Of a DNA stretch of 64,000 bases, positions 45,150 to 52,519 are shown in pieces; position 1 is the stretch's first letter, and each line of letters starts with the position of its first letter. The position numbers and the translations under genes are program-made. The notes beneath the pieces are model-generated. The model did no database searches. It was not told the origin of the DNA and saw nothing but the letters and a program-made list of their open reading frames with translations. The stretch spans positions 1 through 64,000 of the forward strand of contig JBBQWQ010000009.1 of NCBI GenBank assembly GCA_038210445.1. Direction: 5' to 3'. Origin of the DNA: JABFRG01 sp038210445. Lineage in GTDB: Bacteria > Myxococcota_A > Polyangia > Polyangiales > Polyangiaceae.

Positions 45150-45237
45150 GGCTTTTGTTGCCCGCCCTACGGCGAAGCGCGGGTGGCTGCGCCGGTTTCT
45201 ATTGAGGGAACGGCCGTTTCTTCGTAAGAAGGTCGGG

Positions 45238-45606
45238 ATGATCCGGACTTTCTTCGTCGCCGCGTGCTTCCTGCTCCTCGGCCTCGTCGCCTGCTCCAAG
45301 CAGAGCGTGGGGCAGGCGTGTAGCCGGAACTTCAACGACGACGATTGCGAGAGCGGCCTCGTTTGCAAGGCGCCCACCCAGGGTCGTCCGGAGGGGTACT
45401 GCTGCCCGCCCACCACGCTGGGCGCGCCCTCGCAGTGCCAGGATATCCCGCAGATCGTGAGCGACAGCGGCACCGACGCGACAGCCACCGATGGCGGCAG
45501 CGACGCGGGCAACCCCGACGCCAAGGCCGACACCGGCGCCGATGCGAGCGATGCCAGCGACGCATCCAACGCAGCCGACGCATCCGACGCCGACGCGGGG
45601 CTCTGA
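45238..45606 (+). CDS. Small lipoprotein with Asp/Ala-rich tail
   Basis: 122 aa. Lipobox LLLGLVAC; a Cys-rich part (CSRNFNDDDCESGLVCKAP...YCCPP) like a small disulfide-rich binding module; then an Asp/Ala-rich low-complexity tail. It sits 2 bp before the SctS-like gene on the same strand. Function unknown. Confidence 0.8.
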   Translation: MIRTFFVAACFLLLGLVACSKQSVGQACSRNFNDDDCESGLVCKAPTQGRPEGYCCPPTTLGAPSQCQDIPQIVSDSGTDATATDGGSDAGNPDAKADTGADASDASDASNAADASDADAGL

Positions 45607-45608
45607 CC

Positions 45609-45872
45609 GTGTCCGAGCTCCTCGTCGACCAGGCGCGAGCAGCTCTCTTCCTCTCGATGGCCGTGGCGCTCCCGATCATCGCGGTAGCGGCCGTGGTGGG
45701 TCTCTTCGTGGCTGCGTTCCAGGCCGCCTCGCAGCTGCAAGACTCGACCCTGGCGCACCTGCCGCGCATGCTGGCGGTGGCGGTGGCCTTGGCGGTGCTG
45801 GGTCCGTGGATGGGCCGGGAGATCGCCTCCTTCGCCCGGGCCACGTTCCTGATGGCCTCCATGCACCATTGA
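45609..45872 (+). CDS. Orphan SctS/FliQ-family type III export subunit
   Basis: 87 aa with two transmembrane helices. The family consensus is obvious: LSMAVALPIIAVAAVVGLFVAAFQAASQLQDSTLAHLPRMLAVAVALAVLGPWMG, including the FQAATQxxExTLxxxPK pattern and GPWM. FliQ/SctS is part of the export gate of flagella and injectisomes, normally next to FliP/FliR (SctR/SctT) genes, none of which are seen here. The GTG start follows two bases after the lipoprotein stop. It is either a relic or an export gate part encoded apart. Confidence 0.9.
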   Translation: MSELLVDQARAALFLSMAVALPIIAVAAVVGLFVAAFQAASQLQDSTLAHLPRMLAVAVALAVLGPWMGREIASFARATFLMASMHH

Positions 45873-45880
45873 AGCGCGCG

Positions 45881-45901
45881 CCTGCGCACGGGTTGCGCAG
45901 G
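45881..45901 (+). terminator. Hairpin after the SctS-like gene
   Basis: CCTGCGCA (45881-45888) pairs with TGCGCAGG (45894-45901) with a 5-nt loop, 8 bp after the stop. No U tract. Confidence 0.4.
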
Positions 45902-45933
45902 GGGCCGAGCGTTTGCTACCGTCGGTTTTCGTA

Positions 45934-46608
45934 ATGAGTGAATCCTCACTCAGTTCGCGAAAGCCCCCGAAGTCGAGACCGCGCGCCAAGGGTTCTTCGT
46001 CGCGTCGCTCCGGAGACAAGCGGGAACGCATCCTCGCTGCTGCGGTGCGCGTGTTCGCCAAAAACGGCTTCTACGCGACGCGGGTGAGCGAAGTGGCCAA
46101 GGCCGCCGGCGTCGCCGATGGCACCATCTATCTCTACTTTCGATCGAAAGAAGAGATCCTGGTGTCGCTCTTCGAGGACCGGGTCGAAAAGCTCCTCAGC
46201 TTCATGAACGAGCGACTTCCGGCGCACCCCACCGCCCCAGAAAAGCTCCGCGCGGTCATCGAAATGCAGCTCGGGCTCCTGGAGGGCGAGCGCGACCTGG
46301 CCGAGGTCATCACGGTCATCCTTCGCCAGTCGTCGAAGCTCATGAAGGAGTACGCCGCGCCGCGCTTTCGCGAGTACCTCGACGCCATCGGCCGCATCGT
46401 GGCCCTCGGGCAACACGACGGCTCGTTCCGCACCGACGTGTCGCCAGGCATCGTGGCCCGCGCGCTCTTCGGCGCCCTCGACGGCGTCGCTCTCACCTGG
46501 GCTCTCGGTCGCGCCGATGGAGGCGGCCTGTCGCGGGCCGCCGTTCAAGTGGCCGACGTGTTCCTGCTGGGCCTCTCGCCGCCCGCCAAAGGGCCCGTCG
46601 GAACGTGA
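45934..46608 (+). CDS. TetR-family transcriptional regulator
   Basis: 224 aa. A basic N-terminal tail (residues 1-30) is followed by the TetR helix-turn-helix (RERILAAAVRVFAKNGFYATRVSEVAKAAGVADGTIYLYFRSKEEIL) and an all-helical ligand domain. Its start codon lies within a 7+7 bp inverted repeat of the FadR type, so it probably represses itself. Similar proteins sense acyl-CoA; that ligand is a guess here. The epmA gene starts inside its stop codon (GTGA). Confidence 0.93.
   Translation: MSESSLSSRKPPKSRPRAKGSSSRRSGDKRERILAAAVRVFAKNGFYATRVSEVAKAAGVADGTIYLYFRSKEEILVSLFEDRVEKLLSFMNERLPAHPTAPEKLRAVIEMQLGLLEGERDLAEVITVILRQSSKLMKEYAAPRFREYLDAIGRIVALGQHDGSFRTDVSPGIVARALFGALDGVALTWALGRADGGGLSRAAVQVADVFLLGLSPPAKGPVGT
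45935..45952. promoter_or_regulatory. TetR operator overlapping the start codon
   Basis: TGAGTGA-ATCC-TCACTCA: perfect 7-bp arms, 4-bp centre. It starts at the second base of the ATG. The pattern matches FadR-type boxes (TGAATGA-N4-TCATTCA) bound by fatty-acid TetR regulators. Binding here would block initiation directly. Confidence 0.75.
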
Positions 46609-47519
46609 AAGAGCTCGCGCGACGGGCCGAGCTTTTGGCCAGCGCCCGCGCGTTCTTCGCGGGCCGCGGATATCTCGAGGTGGAGACGCCGGTGCTGGTC
46701 CCCTCGCCCGGCCTCGACGTGCACCTCGACGCCTTCGAGACCAACGGCCCGCCGGCGCTGCGCTACCTGAGCACCTCGCCGGAGTACCAGATGAAGCGCC
46801 TGCTCGGCGACGGGCACCGGCGAATCGTGCAGGTTGCACGGGCCTTTCGCCGCGAAGAGAACGGCCAGCGGCACAACTCCGAGTTCACCATGCTGGAGTT
46901 TTACCGGGCGTTCGCCACCATGGACGACATTCTCGCCGACACCGAGCAGCTCGTCGCTCGCCTCACCGAGGGCGCGGTGCGCCTCGAAGGGCGCGCCGCC
47001 ATCGACACCCGGCCGCCCTTTTCGCGCATCTCGGTGGCCGAGGCCTTTGCCCGCTACGCCGGCGTCGACGAGGCTACGATGCTTCGGCTGGCCAGCAGCG
47101 ACGAGACGCGCTTCTTCGAGCTCTTGGCGTTCACCGTGGAGCCGAAGCTGGCCGAGCTCGATCACGCGGTGGTGCTCACCCGCTACCCCACGCAGTTTGC
47201 CTCGCTGGCCCGACGCTGCGACGACGATTCACGGTACGCCGAGCGCTTCGAGATCTACGTGGCCGGCGTGGAGCTGTGCAACGGCTTTGGCGAGCTCACC
47301 GCGGAGCCGGAGCAGCGCGCGCGCTTCCTGGCCGACCAGGCGGAGCGCACCGCGCGTGGCTTGCCGGCGTACCCCATCGACGAGCGCTTTCTCGCCGCGC
47401 TCGCCCGCGGCATTCCCAAGTGCGCCGGCAATGCGGTGGGCTTCGATCGCCTGGCCGCGCTCGCCTGCGGCAAAGCCGACATCGCCGACCTTCTGGCGTT
47501 CACCGTGTTCGAGCTCTAG
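46605..47519 (+). CDS. epmA: Elongation factor P-(R)-beta-lysine ligase
   Basis: Attaches (R)-beta-lysine to elongation factor P, a class II lysyl-tRNA-synthetase paralogue without an anticodon domain. 304 aa, with motif 2 RAFRREENGQRHNSEFTMLEFYRAF and motif 3 CAGNAVGFDRL. Elongation factor P and the beta-lysine mutase EpmB must be elsewhere. The GTG overlaps the TetR stop by four bases, an odd pairing suggesting shared expression. Confidence 0.93.
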   Translation: MKELARRAELLASARAFFAGRGYLEVETPVLVPSPGLDVHLDAFETNGPPALRYLSTSPEYQMKRLLGDGHRRIVQVARAFRREENGQRHNSEFTMLEFYRAFATMDDILADTEQLVARLTEGAVRLEGRAAIDTRPPFSRISVAEAFARYAGVDEATMLRLASSDETRFFELLAFTVEPKLAELDHAVVLTRYPTQFASLARRCDDDSRYAERFEIYVAGVELCNGFGELTAEPEQRARFLADQAERTARGLPAYPIDERFLAALARGIPKCAGNAVGFDRLAALACGKADIADLLAFTVFEL

Positions 47520-47601
47520 ACCTCGAACAATTCCCCGGCCTTTGGGCGGACACGTTTGGACCGCCGCTTCGGTCCCGCTACCGCGGTGCGACTGCAACAT
47601 A

Positions 47602-47721
47602 CACGCGATCGGCCGCGCACCTCTCGCAGGAGAACGAGAGCCCGAAAGACGGCGGCGACTGGCTCCGGGTGAGGAGGGGGAAGCTCCCGAAGCCAGCCGC
47701 CGACGTACGACGCGAAGGCCG
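47602..47721 (+). ncRNA. Structured leader of moeA (candidate Moco riboswitch)
   Basis: The 339-bp gap before moeA contains a compact set of stems: CGGCC/GGCCG outside (47610-47614 with 47717-47721), CTCTCG/CGAGAG (47621-47626 with 47635-47640), and a long arm CGGCGG CGA CTGGCT / AGCCAG CCGCCG (47650-47664 with 47691-47702) capped by GGGA-AGC-TCCC. This is the place where Moco-sensing leader RNAs occur in other bacteria. I cannot match the conserved core by eye; it may just be the epmA terminator region. Confidence 0.3.
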
Positions 47722-47785
47722 TTGAAGCACGACACATGCCGGCACAAAATCCGCGCAATCTCGAGCATTTTGCCGGGCGCTTCGG

Positions 47786-47801
47786 TGTGCCACATGGCAC
47801 A
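47786..47801. promoter_or_regulatory. Inverted repeat upstream of moeA
   Basis: TGTGCCACATGGCACA: 7-bp arms with a 2-base centre, 58 bp before the moeA ATG. Candidate regulator site; no regulator is assigned. Confidence 0.35.
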
Positions 47802-47858
47802 ACCCCGACGACCGCGTCGGACCGCGCAGGGGCCGCGGACTTTGCTAACGTCCGGCCC

Positions 47859-49082
47859 ATGCTTTCCCTTGCCGAGGCGCAGACTCGTTTGCTTTCGCTG
47901 GTACCCGCGCCGCGGATGGAGCGCGTGGCGCTCGCCGACGCGGGTGGACGGGTGCTGTTCGAGGCGGTGCGTGCGACGCAGCCCTGGCCGCTCTTCGACT
48001 ACAGCGCGATGGATGGCTACGCCGCCACCCTCGCGAGCTTCGTGGGGGACGGGCCGTGGACACTTCCGGTGAAGGGCGAGAGCCGGGCCGGGAAGACGCC
48101 GGAGCCGCTCACCGCGGGCACGCTCATGCGCATCTTCACCGGCGCGCCGATGCCGGCGGGGGCCGATCTGGTGATCATGCAGGAGCATGTCGCCCGCGTC
48201 GGCGACGCCGCCGAGCTTGCCCAGCGTCCGCGCGCCGCGCAGCACGTGCGGCGTCAGGGCGAAGATCTCGAAGCCGGTTCTGTGGCGCTCGGGGCCGGCA
48301 CGCGGCTGGGTCCTGTGGAGCTGAGTCTTCTGGCGATGCTGGACCACGCGACGGCGGCAGTGGCGCAGCTGCCGCGGGTGACCATCGTGCCCACCGGCGA
48401 CGAGCTGAGGCCGCCCGGCGCGCCGGGTCCGGCGGGGTCCATCCCCGATAGCAACGCGGTGGCGCTCCGGGCCATGGCCGCGCGCTGCGGCGCCCACGTG
48501 GAGGTGGCGGCGCCGGCCCGCGACGAACGCGGCGGGCTCGAAGCGCATCTCGCGCAGGCCCTCGAGACGAGCGACGTGGTGATCACCATCGGCGGCGTGA
48601 GCGTGGGCGATCACGATCTGGTGCGGCCCACGCTGGAGCATCTGGGCGTGGAGATCGACGTATACAAAGTGGCCATCAAACCGGGCAAACCGCTCACGGT
48701 GGGCGTCCGGGGCGCGGGATCGCCGCGCCCGGTGGTGGTGCTCGGGCTCCCCGGCAATCCGGTGTCGGCGCTGGTGACGTTTGCCATGTTCGGGGCGCCG
48801 CTGCTGCGCGCATGGCAGGGACATCCCGCGCCGTGGCCACTGGCTCTGCCGGCGGAGCTCGGCGCGCCGCTTCGCCACGTGCCGGGGCGCCTCGAGCTGG
48901 TGCGCGCCACCCTCGACCGCACCGGGCCACGCCTGGTGGCCACACCGGTGGCGCATCAGGCGAGCGGCGCGCTCTTCGGTTTGGCGCAAGCGCACGCGCT
49001 GGTGGAAGTGCCGCTCGAGGCCGGCGATCTGCCCGCCGGCGCGGAGGTGAGAGTGTACCTGCTCTCGGAGCTCCTCTCGTGA
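47859..49082 (+). CDS. moeA: Molybdopterin molybdenumtransferase MoeA
   Basis: Inserts molybdate into adenylated molybdopterin. 407 aa with the MoeA blocks PLFDYSAMDGYA, GTLMRIFTGAPMPAGAD, TGDEL, the MPT-binding GGVSVGDHDLV and GLPGNPVSALVTF. TAACGT ends seven bases before the ATG. It starts the chain moeA-moaC-moaE, each overlapping the next by 4 bp. The linked structured leader may regulate it. Confidence 0.95.
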   Translation: MLSLAEAQTRLLSLVPAPRMERVALADAGGRVLFEAVRATQPWPLFDYSAMDGYAATLASFVGDGPWTLPVKGESRAGKTPEPLTAGTLMRIFTGAPMPAGADLVIMQEHVARVGDAAELAQRPRAAQHVRRQGEDLEAGSVALGAGTRLGPVELSLLAMLDHATAAVAQLPRVTIVPTGDELRPPGAPGPAGSIPDSNAVALRAMAARCGAHVEVAAPARDERGGLEAHLAQALETSDVVITIGGVSVGDHDLVRPTLEHLGVEIDVYKVAIKPGKPLTVGVRGAGSPRPVVVLGLPGNPVSALVTFAMFGAPLLRAWQGHPAPWPLALPAELGAPLRHVPGRLELVRATLDRTGPRLVATPVAHQASGALFGLAQAHALVEVPLEAGDLPAGAEVRVYLLSELLS

Positions 49083-49570
49083 AGGTCCGCAAAAAGGCCG
49101 CGCTCACCCACGTCGACGCACGGGGCGAAGCGCGAATGGTCGACGTGGGCGCCAAGGACCGCACCCACCGCGTGGCCGTCGCGCGGGCTCTCGTGCGCAC
49201 GGCAAAGGCGACCACCGCGCGGCTCCTTTCGGGCGACACCCCCAAGGGCGATGTCCTGGCCACCGCGCGCATCGCCGGGATCTCGGCGGCGAAAGCCACC
49301 TCCACGCTCATTCCCTTGTGCCACCCGCTGGCGCTCACCAAGACCCGCGTCGACATCGAGGTGCGAAGCGGACGCATCGAGGTGCGCGCCACGTGCGAGG
49401 CGTTCGATCGCACCGGCGTGGAGATGGAAGCCATGACCGCCGCCAGCGTCGCGGCCTTGACCCTCTACGACATGCTCAAGGCCATCGACCGCGGCATCGA
49501 ATTCGAGGTGCGGCTCGAAGAAAAGCGCGGCGGCAAGAGTGGCACCTTCCTTCGCGGAGGCAAGCCATGA
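49079..49570 (+). CDS. moaC: Cyclic pyranopterin monophosphate synthase MoaC
   Basis: Completes cPMP from the MoaA product. 163 aa with LTHVDARGEARMVDVGAKD, IPLCHPLALTKTRVDI, and FDRTGVEMEAMTAASVAALTLYDMLKAID. GTG start overlaps the moeA stop (GTGA), and moaE follows with ATGA. Confidence 0.95.
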   Translation: MKVRKKAALTHVDARGEARMVDVGAKDRTHRVAVARALVRTAKATTARLLSGDTPKGDVLATARIAGISAAKATSTLIPLCHPLALTKTRVDIEVRSGRIEVRATCEAFDRTGVEMEAMTAASVAALTLYDMLKAIDRGIEFEVRLEEKRGGKSGTFLRGGKP

Positions 49571-50055
49571 AGGTCGATGTGCGCGAAGCGCCGCTCGACG
49601 TGGCCGAGCTGATCGCCGAGATCGCGCGCCCGGAGGCCGGCGGCATCGACGTCTTCGTGGGCGTGGTCCGGCGCGAGAGCGAGGGACGCGCGGTGGAGAC
49701 GCTCGAGTACAGCGCCTACGCGTCGATGGCGAAGCGCGAGATGGCCGAGATCGCAGACGCGATCGAGGCGGAGATGCCCGGCGTGCGGGTGGCCGCGGTG
49801 CATCGCATCGGCCTGCTCCGGGTGGGCGAGGCCGCCATCGTGTGCGCCGCATCGGCGCCGCATCGGGGCGAGGCCTTCGCCGCCTGCCGTGCGCTCATCG
49901 ATCGCATCAAGGCCACGGTTCCCATCTGGAAGCGCGAGGTGGGCCCCGACGGCGCTGCGTGGGTTGGCTGGGTCGACGCCCGGTGCGATCCCGAACATGG
50001 CCACGCGCACCACGCGCATGCGCCGCGCGGCGATCACGAACGCGAAATGAAGTGA
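49567..50055 (+). CDS. moaE: Molybdopterin synthase catalytic subunit MoaE
   Basis: Large subunit of MPT synthase, which uses MoaD thiocarboxylate to form the dithiolene of molybdopterin. 162 aa with VFVGVVRRESEGRAVETLEYSAY and the catalytic Lys in VPIWKREVGPDG. A His-rich tail (PEHGHAHHAHAPRGDHE) is unusual and might bind metal. Its MoaD partner is on the opposite strand, converging, beyond a repeat array. Confidence 0.95.
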   Translation: MKVDVREAPLDVAELIAEIARPEAGGIDVFVGVVRRESEGRAVETLEYSAYASMAKREMAEIADAIEAEMPGVRVAAVHRIGLLRVGEAAIVCAASAPHRGEAFAACRALIDRIKATVPIWKREVGPDGAAWVGWVDARCDPEHGHAHHAHAPRGDHEREMK

Positions 50056-50130
50056 GCGGCACGCGGGTAAACTTTGGTGCAAACCCGAGGGGCCCCCTCG
50101 CTCCGCTCGGGGTGACCGCAGAAGCTAGCA

Positions 50131-50230
50131 GAGCGGAGCGGAGCGCAGTGCAGCGCAGCGCAGCGGAGCGCAGCGGAGCGCAGCGCAGCGGAGCGCAGCG
50201 CAGCGCAGCGCAGCGCAGCGCAGCGCAGCG
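50131..50230. repeat. Pentanucleotide array, 20 tandem units
   Basis: Twenty consecutive 5-mers of the form (C/G)AGCG, exactly 100 bp with one variant (CAGTG), in the gap between convergent moaE and moaD. A palindrome CGAGGGG-CCCCCTCG (50086-50100) lies just before it. Such arrays change length by slippage; it is not in a gene. Confidence 0.95.
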
Positions 50231-50329
50231 ATCCCTTCGGCGAGTTCGCTGCGCGCGCGGCTCGCGGGAACGGCGAGCGCCGCCCCACGCCCGAACGTTG
50301 CGGATGCACGCGACCTTGGGGCATCCGGG

Positions 50330-50575
50330 CTAGCCGCCAGCGACCGGCGGAATGACCGCCACGGTGTCGCCTTCTGCGAGCACCTCGGTCTCCGGAACGA
50401 AGCGCTCGTTGCGGGCGAAGCGCACCTGCCCCAGCTTCCCCGCGAGGGCGGCGTGCCTTTGCTCGATCTGTGCGCGAAGCGTGGCCACCGTGGCGCCGGC
50501 GGCGATCTCGAACCGCTCTTCGGAAACGCCGGCGTGGTCTCGCGCCGCGGCGAAGTAAAGGACCGTGATTCCCAT
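50330..50575 (-). CDS. moaD: Molybdopterin synthase sulfur carrier subunit MoaD
   Basis: 81-aa ubiquitin-like protein ending in the essential Gly-Gly (VIPPVAGG), which is thiocarboxylated to give sulfur to MPT synthase. ITVLYFAAARDHAGVSEE is the typical first strand-turn. An ATG at 50587 is possible; 50575 gives the usual start. It diverges from moaA with a 44-bp gap, a shared promoter region. Confidence 0.94.
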   Translation of the reverse strand: MGITVLYFAAARDHAGVSEERFEIAAGATVATLRAQIEQRHAALAGKLGQVRFARNERFVPETEVLAEGDTVAVIPPVAGG

Positions 50576-50607
50576 GGGAAACACCATACGAAATCGACTT
50601 CCTCCGC

Positions 50608-50613
50608 TACAAT
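50608..50613 (+). promoter_or_regulatory. Putative -10 element (TACAAT), leaderless start of moaA
   Basis: TACAAT ends six bases before the moaA GTG, within the 44-bp gap between moaD and moaA. No ribosome site is visible. Confidence 0.5.
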
Positions 50614-50619
50614 AGGCGC

Positions 50620-51621
50620 GTGCGGTCGCTTCCCATTCTCTCTGCAGTGGCCCGTCCGGCGTCGCGTGCCGCGTCGAGCGCGCCGCCCCGAACGGTGCGT
50701 CTCTCGCTCACCGATCGCTGCGATCTCGCCTGCGTCTACTGCCGACCGCACCGGAACGACGGCTATTTCGAGCGGAAGCTCGACCTCCCGGCCTGGAAGA
50801 CCCTCACCGAGGGGCTCGTGCACGCGGGCATTCGCCGGGTGCGCATCACTGGCGGCGAGCCGCTCTTGCACGCCGACGTTCTGGCGTTCGTCGCCCACCT
50901 CGCAACCCTGGGGCTCGACGATCTGGCGCTCACCACCAACGCCACGCGCCTCGAGGCGCTGGCCGTACCGCTGCGCGCGGCGGGTCTGCGGCGTCTCAAC
51001 ATTTCCATCGATACCCTCGACGCGGCGCGCTTTTTCCGGCTCACGCGGGGCGGCGAGCTCGACGGCGTCTTGCGCGGCATCGACGCCGCGGTGGCCGCGG
51101 GCTTCGACGAGATCAAGCTCAACACGGTGGTGGTGCGCGGCGAGAACGATCGCGAGCTCGAGGCCTTGGTGCGCTTCGCCTGGGAACGCCGCATGACGCC
51201 GCGCTTCCTCGAGATCATGGCCATCGGCGAGGGCGCCAAGATGCAAGCCAGTGTGGTCCCCCACGAAGAGATGCGCGCGCAGCTCGCGCACCTGCTCGTG
51301 AACGGCGAGGCTGCTCGCGAACCCAATCGCGGCCCCGCCAAATACGTGCCCGCGCGGCACGATCCCGCGCTCCGCGTGGGCTTCATCACCGGCACCACCG
51401 ACACCTATTGCAAGGGCTGCGACCGCCTCCGCGTCACCGCTACCGGCATGCTTCGCCCCTGCCTCGCCACCAGCGACGGCGTGCCCGGCACCGCCGCAAC
51501 GCCCGAAGAGGTGGCCCTGCAAGTGGACCAAGCCTGGGCCATGAAGCCCGACGGCGAGACCTTCAAGGGCTGCACCGAAGACTCCGCCAAGGGCGTGTCC
51601 ATCCGGCAAATTGGCGGCTAA
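50620..51621 (+). CDS. moaA: GTP 3',8-cyclase MoaA (radical SAM)
   Basis: First step of Moco synthesis, GTP to 3',8-cyclo-GTP. 333 aa with the radical-SAM cluster CDLACVYC (Cys34, 38, 41), the C-terminal cluster CKGC...C (CKGCDRLRVTATGMLRPC), and the final Gly-Gly needed for activity. The GTG at 50620 is preceded by TACAAT six bases upstream. Confidence 0.96.
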   Translation: MRSLPILSAVARPASRAASSAPPRTVRLSLTDRCDLACVYCRPHRNDGYFERKLDLPAWKTLTEGLVHAGIRRVRITGGEPLLHADVLAFVAHLATLGLDDLALTTNATRLEALAVPLRAAGLRRLNISIDTLDAARFFRLTRGGELDGVLRGIDAAVAAGFDEIKLNTVVVRGENDRELEALVRFAWERRMTPRFLEIMAIGEGAKMQASVVPHEEMRAQLAHLLVNGEAAREPNRGPAKYVPARHDPALRVGFITGTTDTYCKGCDRLRVTATGMLRPCLATSDGVPGTAATPEEVALQVDQAWAMKPDGETFKGCTEDSAKGVSIRQIGG

Positions 51622-51740
51622 GAGATCCCGTCGATTTCGCGCCTCGGAGATCGACGCCGATCCGGTCAACGGATTCGTGAGCGGGCACTGCTGCTATCTC
51701 GAGGTTTCGCGAGCGATGGAAGCGGCGATGGCCCCAACGC

Positions 51741-52451
51741 TCAAAAGTAGACGTGACGATCGCGGGTACTGCGCAGCAGCGCCGAGGGCGCGTTGCTCCG
51801 AGGCGCACGCGGAGCCGCAACAGCGACCTGGGTGCTCACCACCACCTTGGGCGGGGCGGCTTTGGGTGCGGGCTTCGGCGCGCGCGGGGCAACAGCGAGG
51901 TGCGCACGCGATGCCACCTTTGCCGCGGCCTTGGGCGCGCGCGGCGGCACCACCTGTACGTTGCTGGCCACCGTCGCCACCGGCTGCGGCGCGGGCGCCG
52001 CGGCGCTCTCGGGCGGCGCCTCGCGAAGGCTCCGCGGGGCCGCCACGTCGGCGCGCGTCGAGGCGTCCAGGGTAGGCCGCGCCTGCATGCGGAGGGTGAG
52101 CGGCCCGAACGACACCAAGCCGAGGAGCGCCGCCGCGGCGAACACCGCCCCCAGGCGCACCATCAGGCCAACAGGCACCGGGCGCTTGCCCCGCGCGGCG
52201 GCCGGCGTGGCCTTGGCGTTCGGTGCGGGCGGAGGGAGCGAGCGGGTCACGGCACCGTCGCCCACTGCGCTCGCGACCTCGAGAATGGCGTCGGCCGAAA
52301 TCTCTTCGGTCGCATCCGCACGCAGCGGCGTCTCGGTGTCCTCCGCATGGGGCTCGTCGAGCACGAGATCGCTGGCCGAGAGGCGCTCAGCTTTTTGCTC
52401 GGCAACGACCACGGGCGGGGCTGAATCAGGAGCTGCCATGCGATGCAGCAT
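51741..52451 (-). CDS. Single-pass membrane protein with Ala/Pro-rich tail
   Basis: About 236 aa. An acidic cytoplasmic N-terminus (about 90 residues), one transmembrane helix (VGLMVRLGAVFAAAALLGLVSFGPL), and a long basic Ala/Pro/Val-rich exterior with repeats APRAPKPAPKAAPPK, as in TonB-like or peptidoglycan-anchoring linkers. No enzymatic domain. ATGs at 52451 and 52439 are both possible. Confidence 0.65.
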   Translation of the reverse strand: MLHRMAAPDSAPPVVVAEQKAERLSASDLVLDEPHAEDTETPLRADATEEISADAILEVASAVGDGAVTRSLPPPAPNAKATPAAARGKRPVPVGLMVRLGAVFAAAALLGLVSFGPLTLRMQARPTLDASTRADVAAPRSLREAPPESAAAPAPQPVATVASNVQVVPPRAPKAAAKVASRAHLAVAPRAPKPAPKAAPPKVVVSTQVAVAAPRAPRSNAPSALLRSTRDRHVYF

Positions 52452-52519
52452 GGATCGAAAGCGGGCCGCACGCGATCGAAACGATCGACAGAGGGCGCCT
52501 GCCCTCAGACGCGCCTTCG

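Noticed and set aside
45609..45872. Type III secretion cluster
   Set aside because: No other export subunit, ATPase or needle gene is found near the SctS-like gene.
50131..50230. CRISPR array
   Set aside because: Five-base units without spacers; it is a simple tandem repeat.
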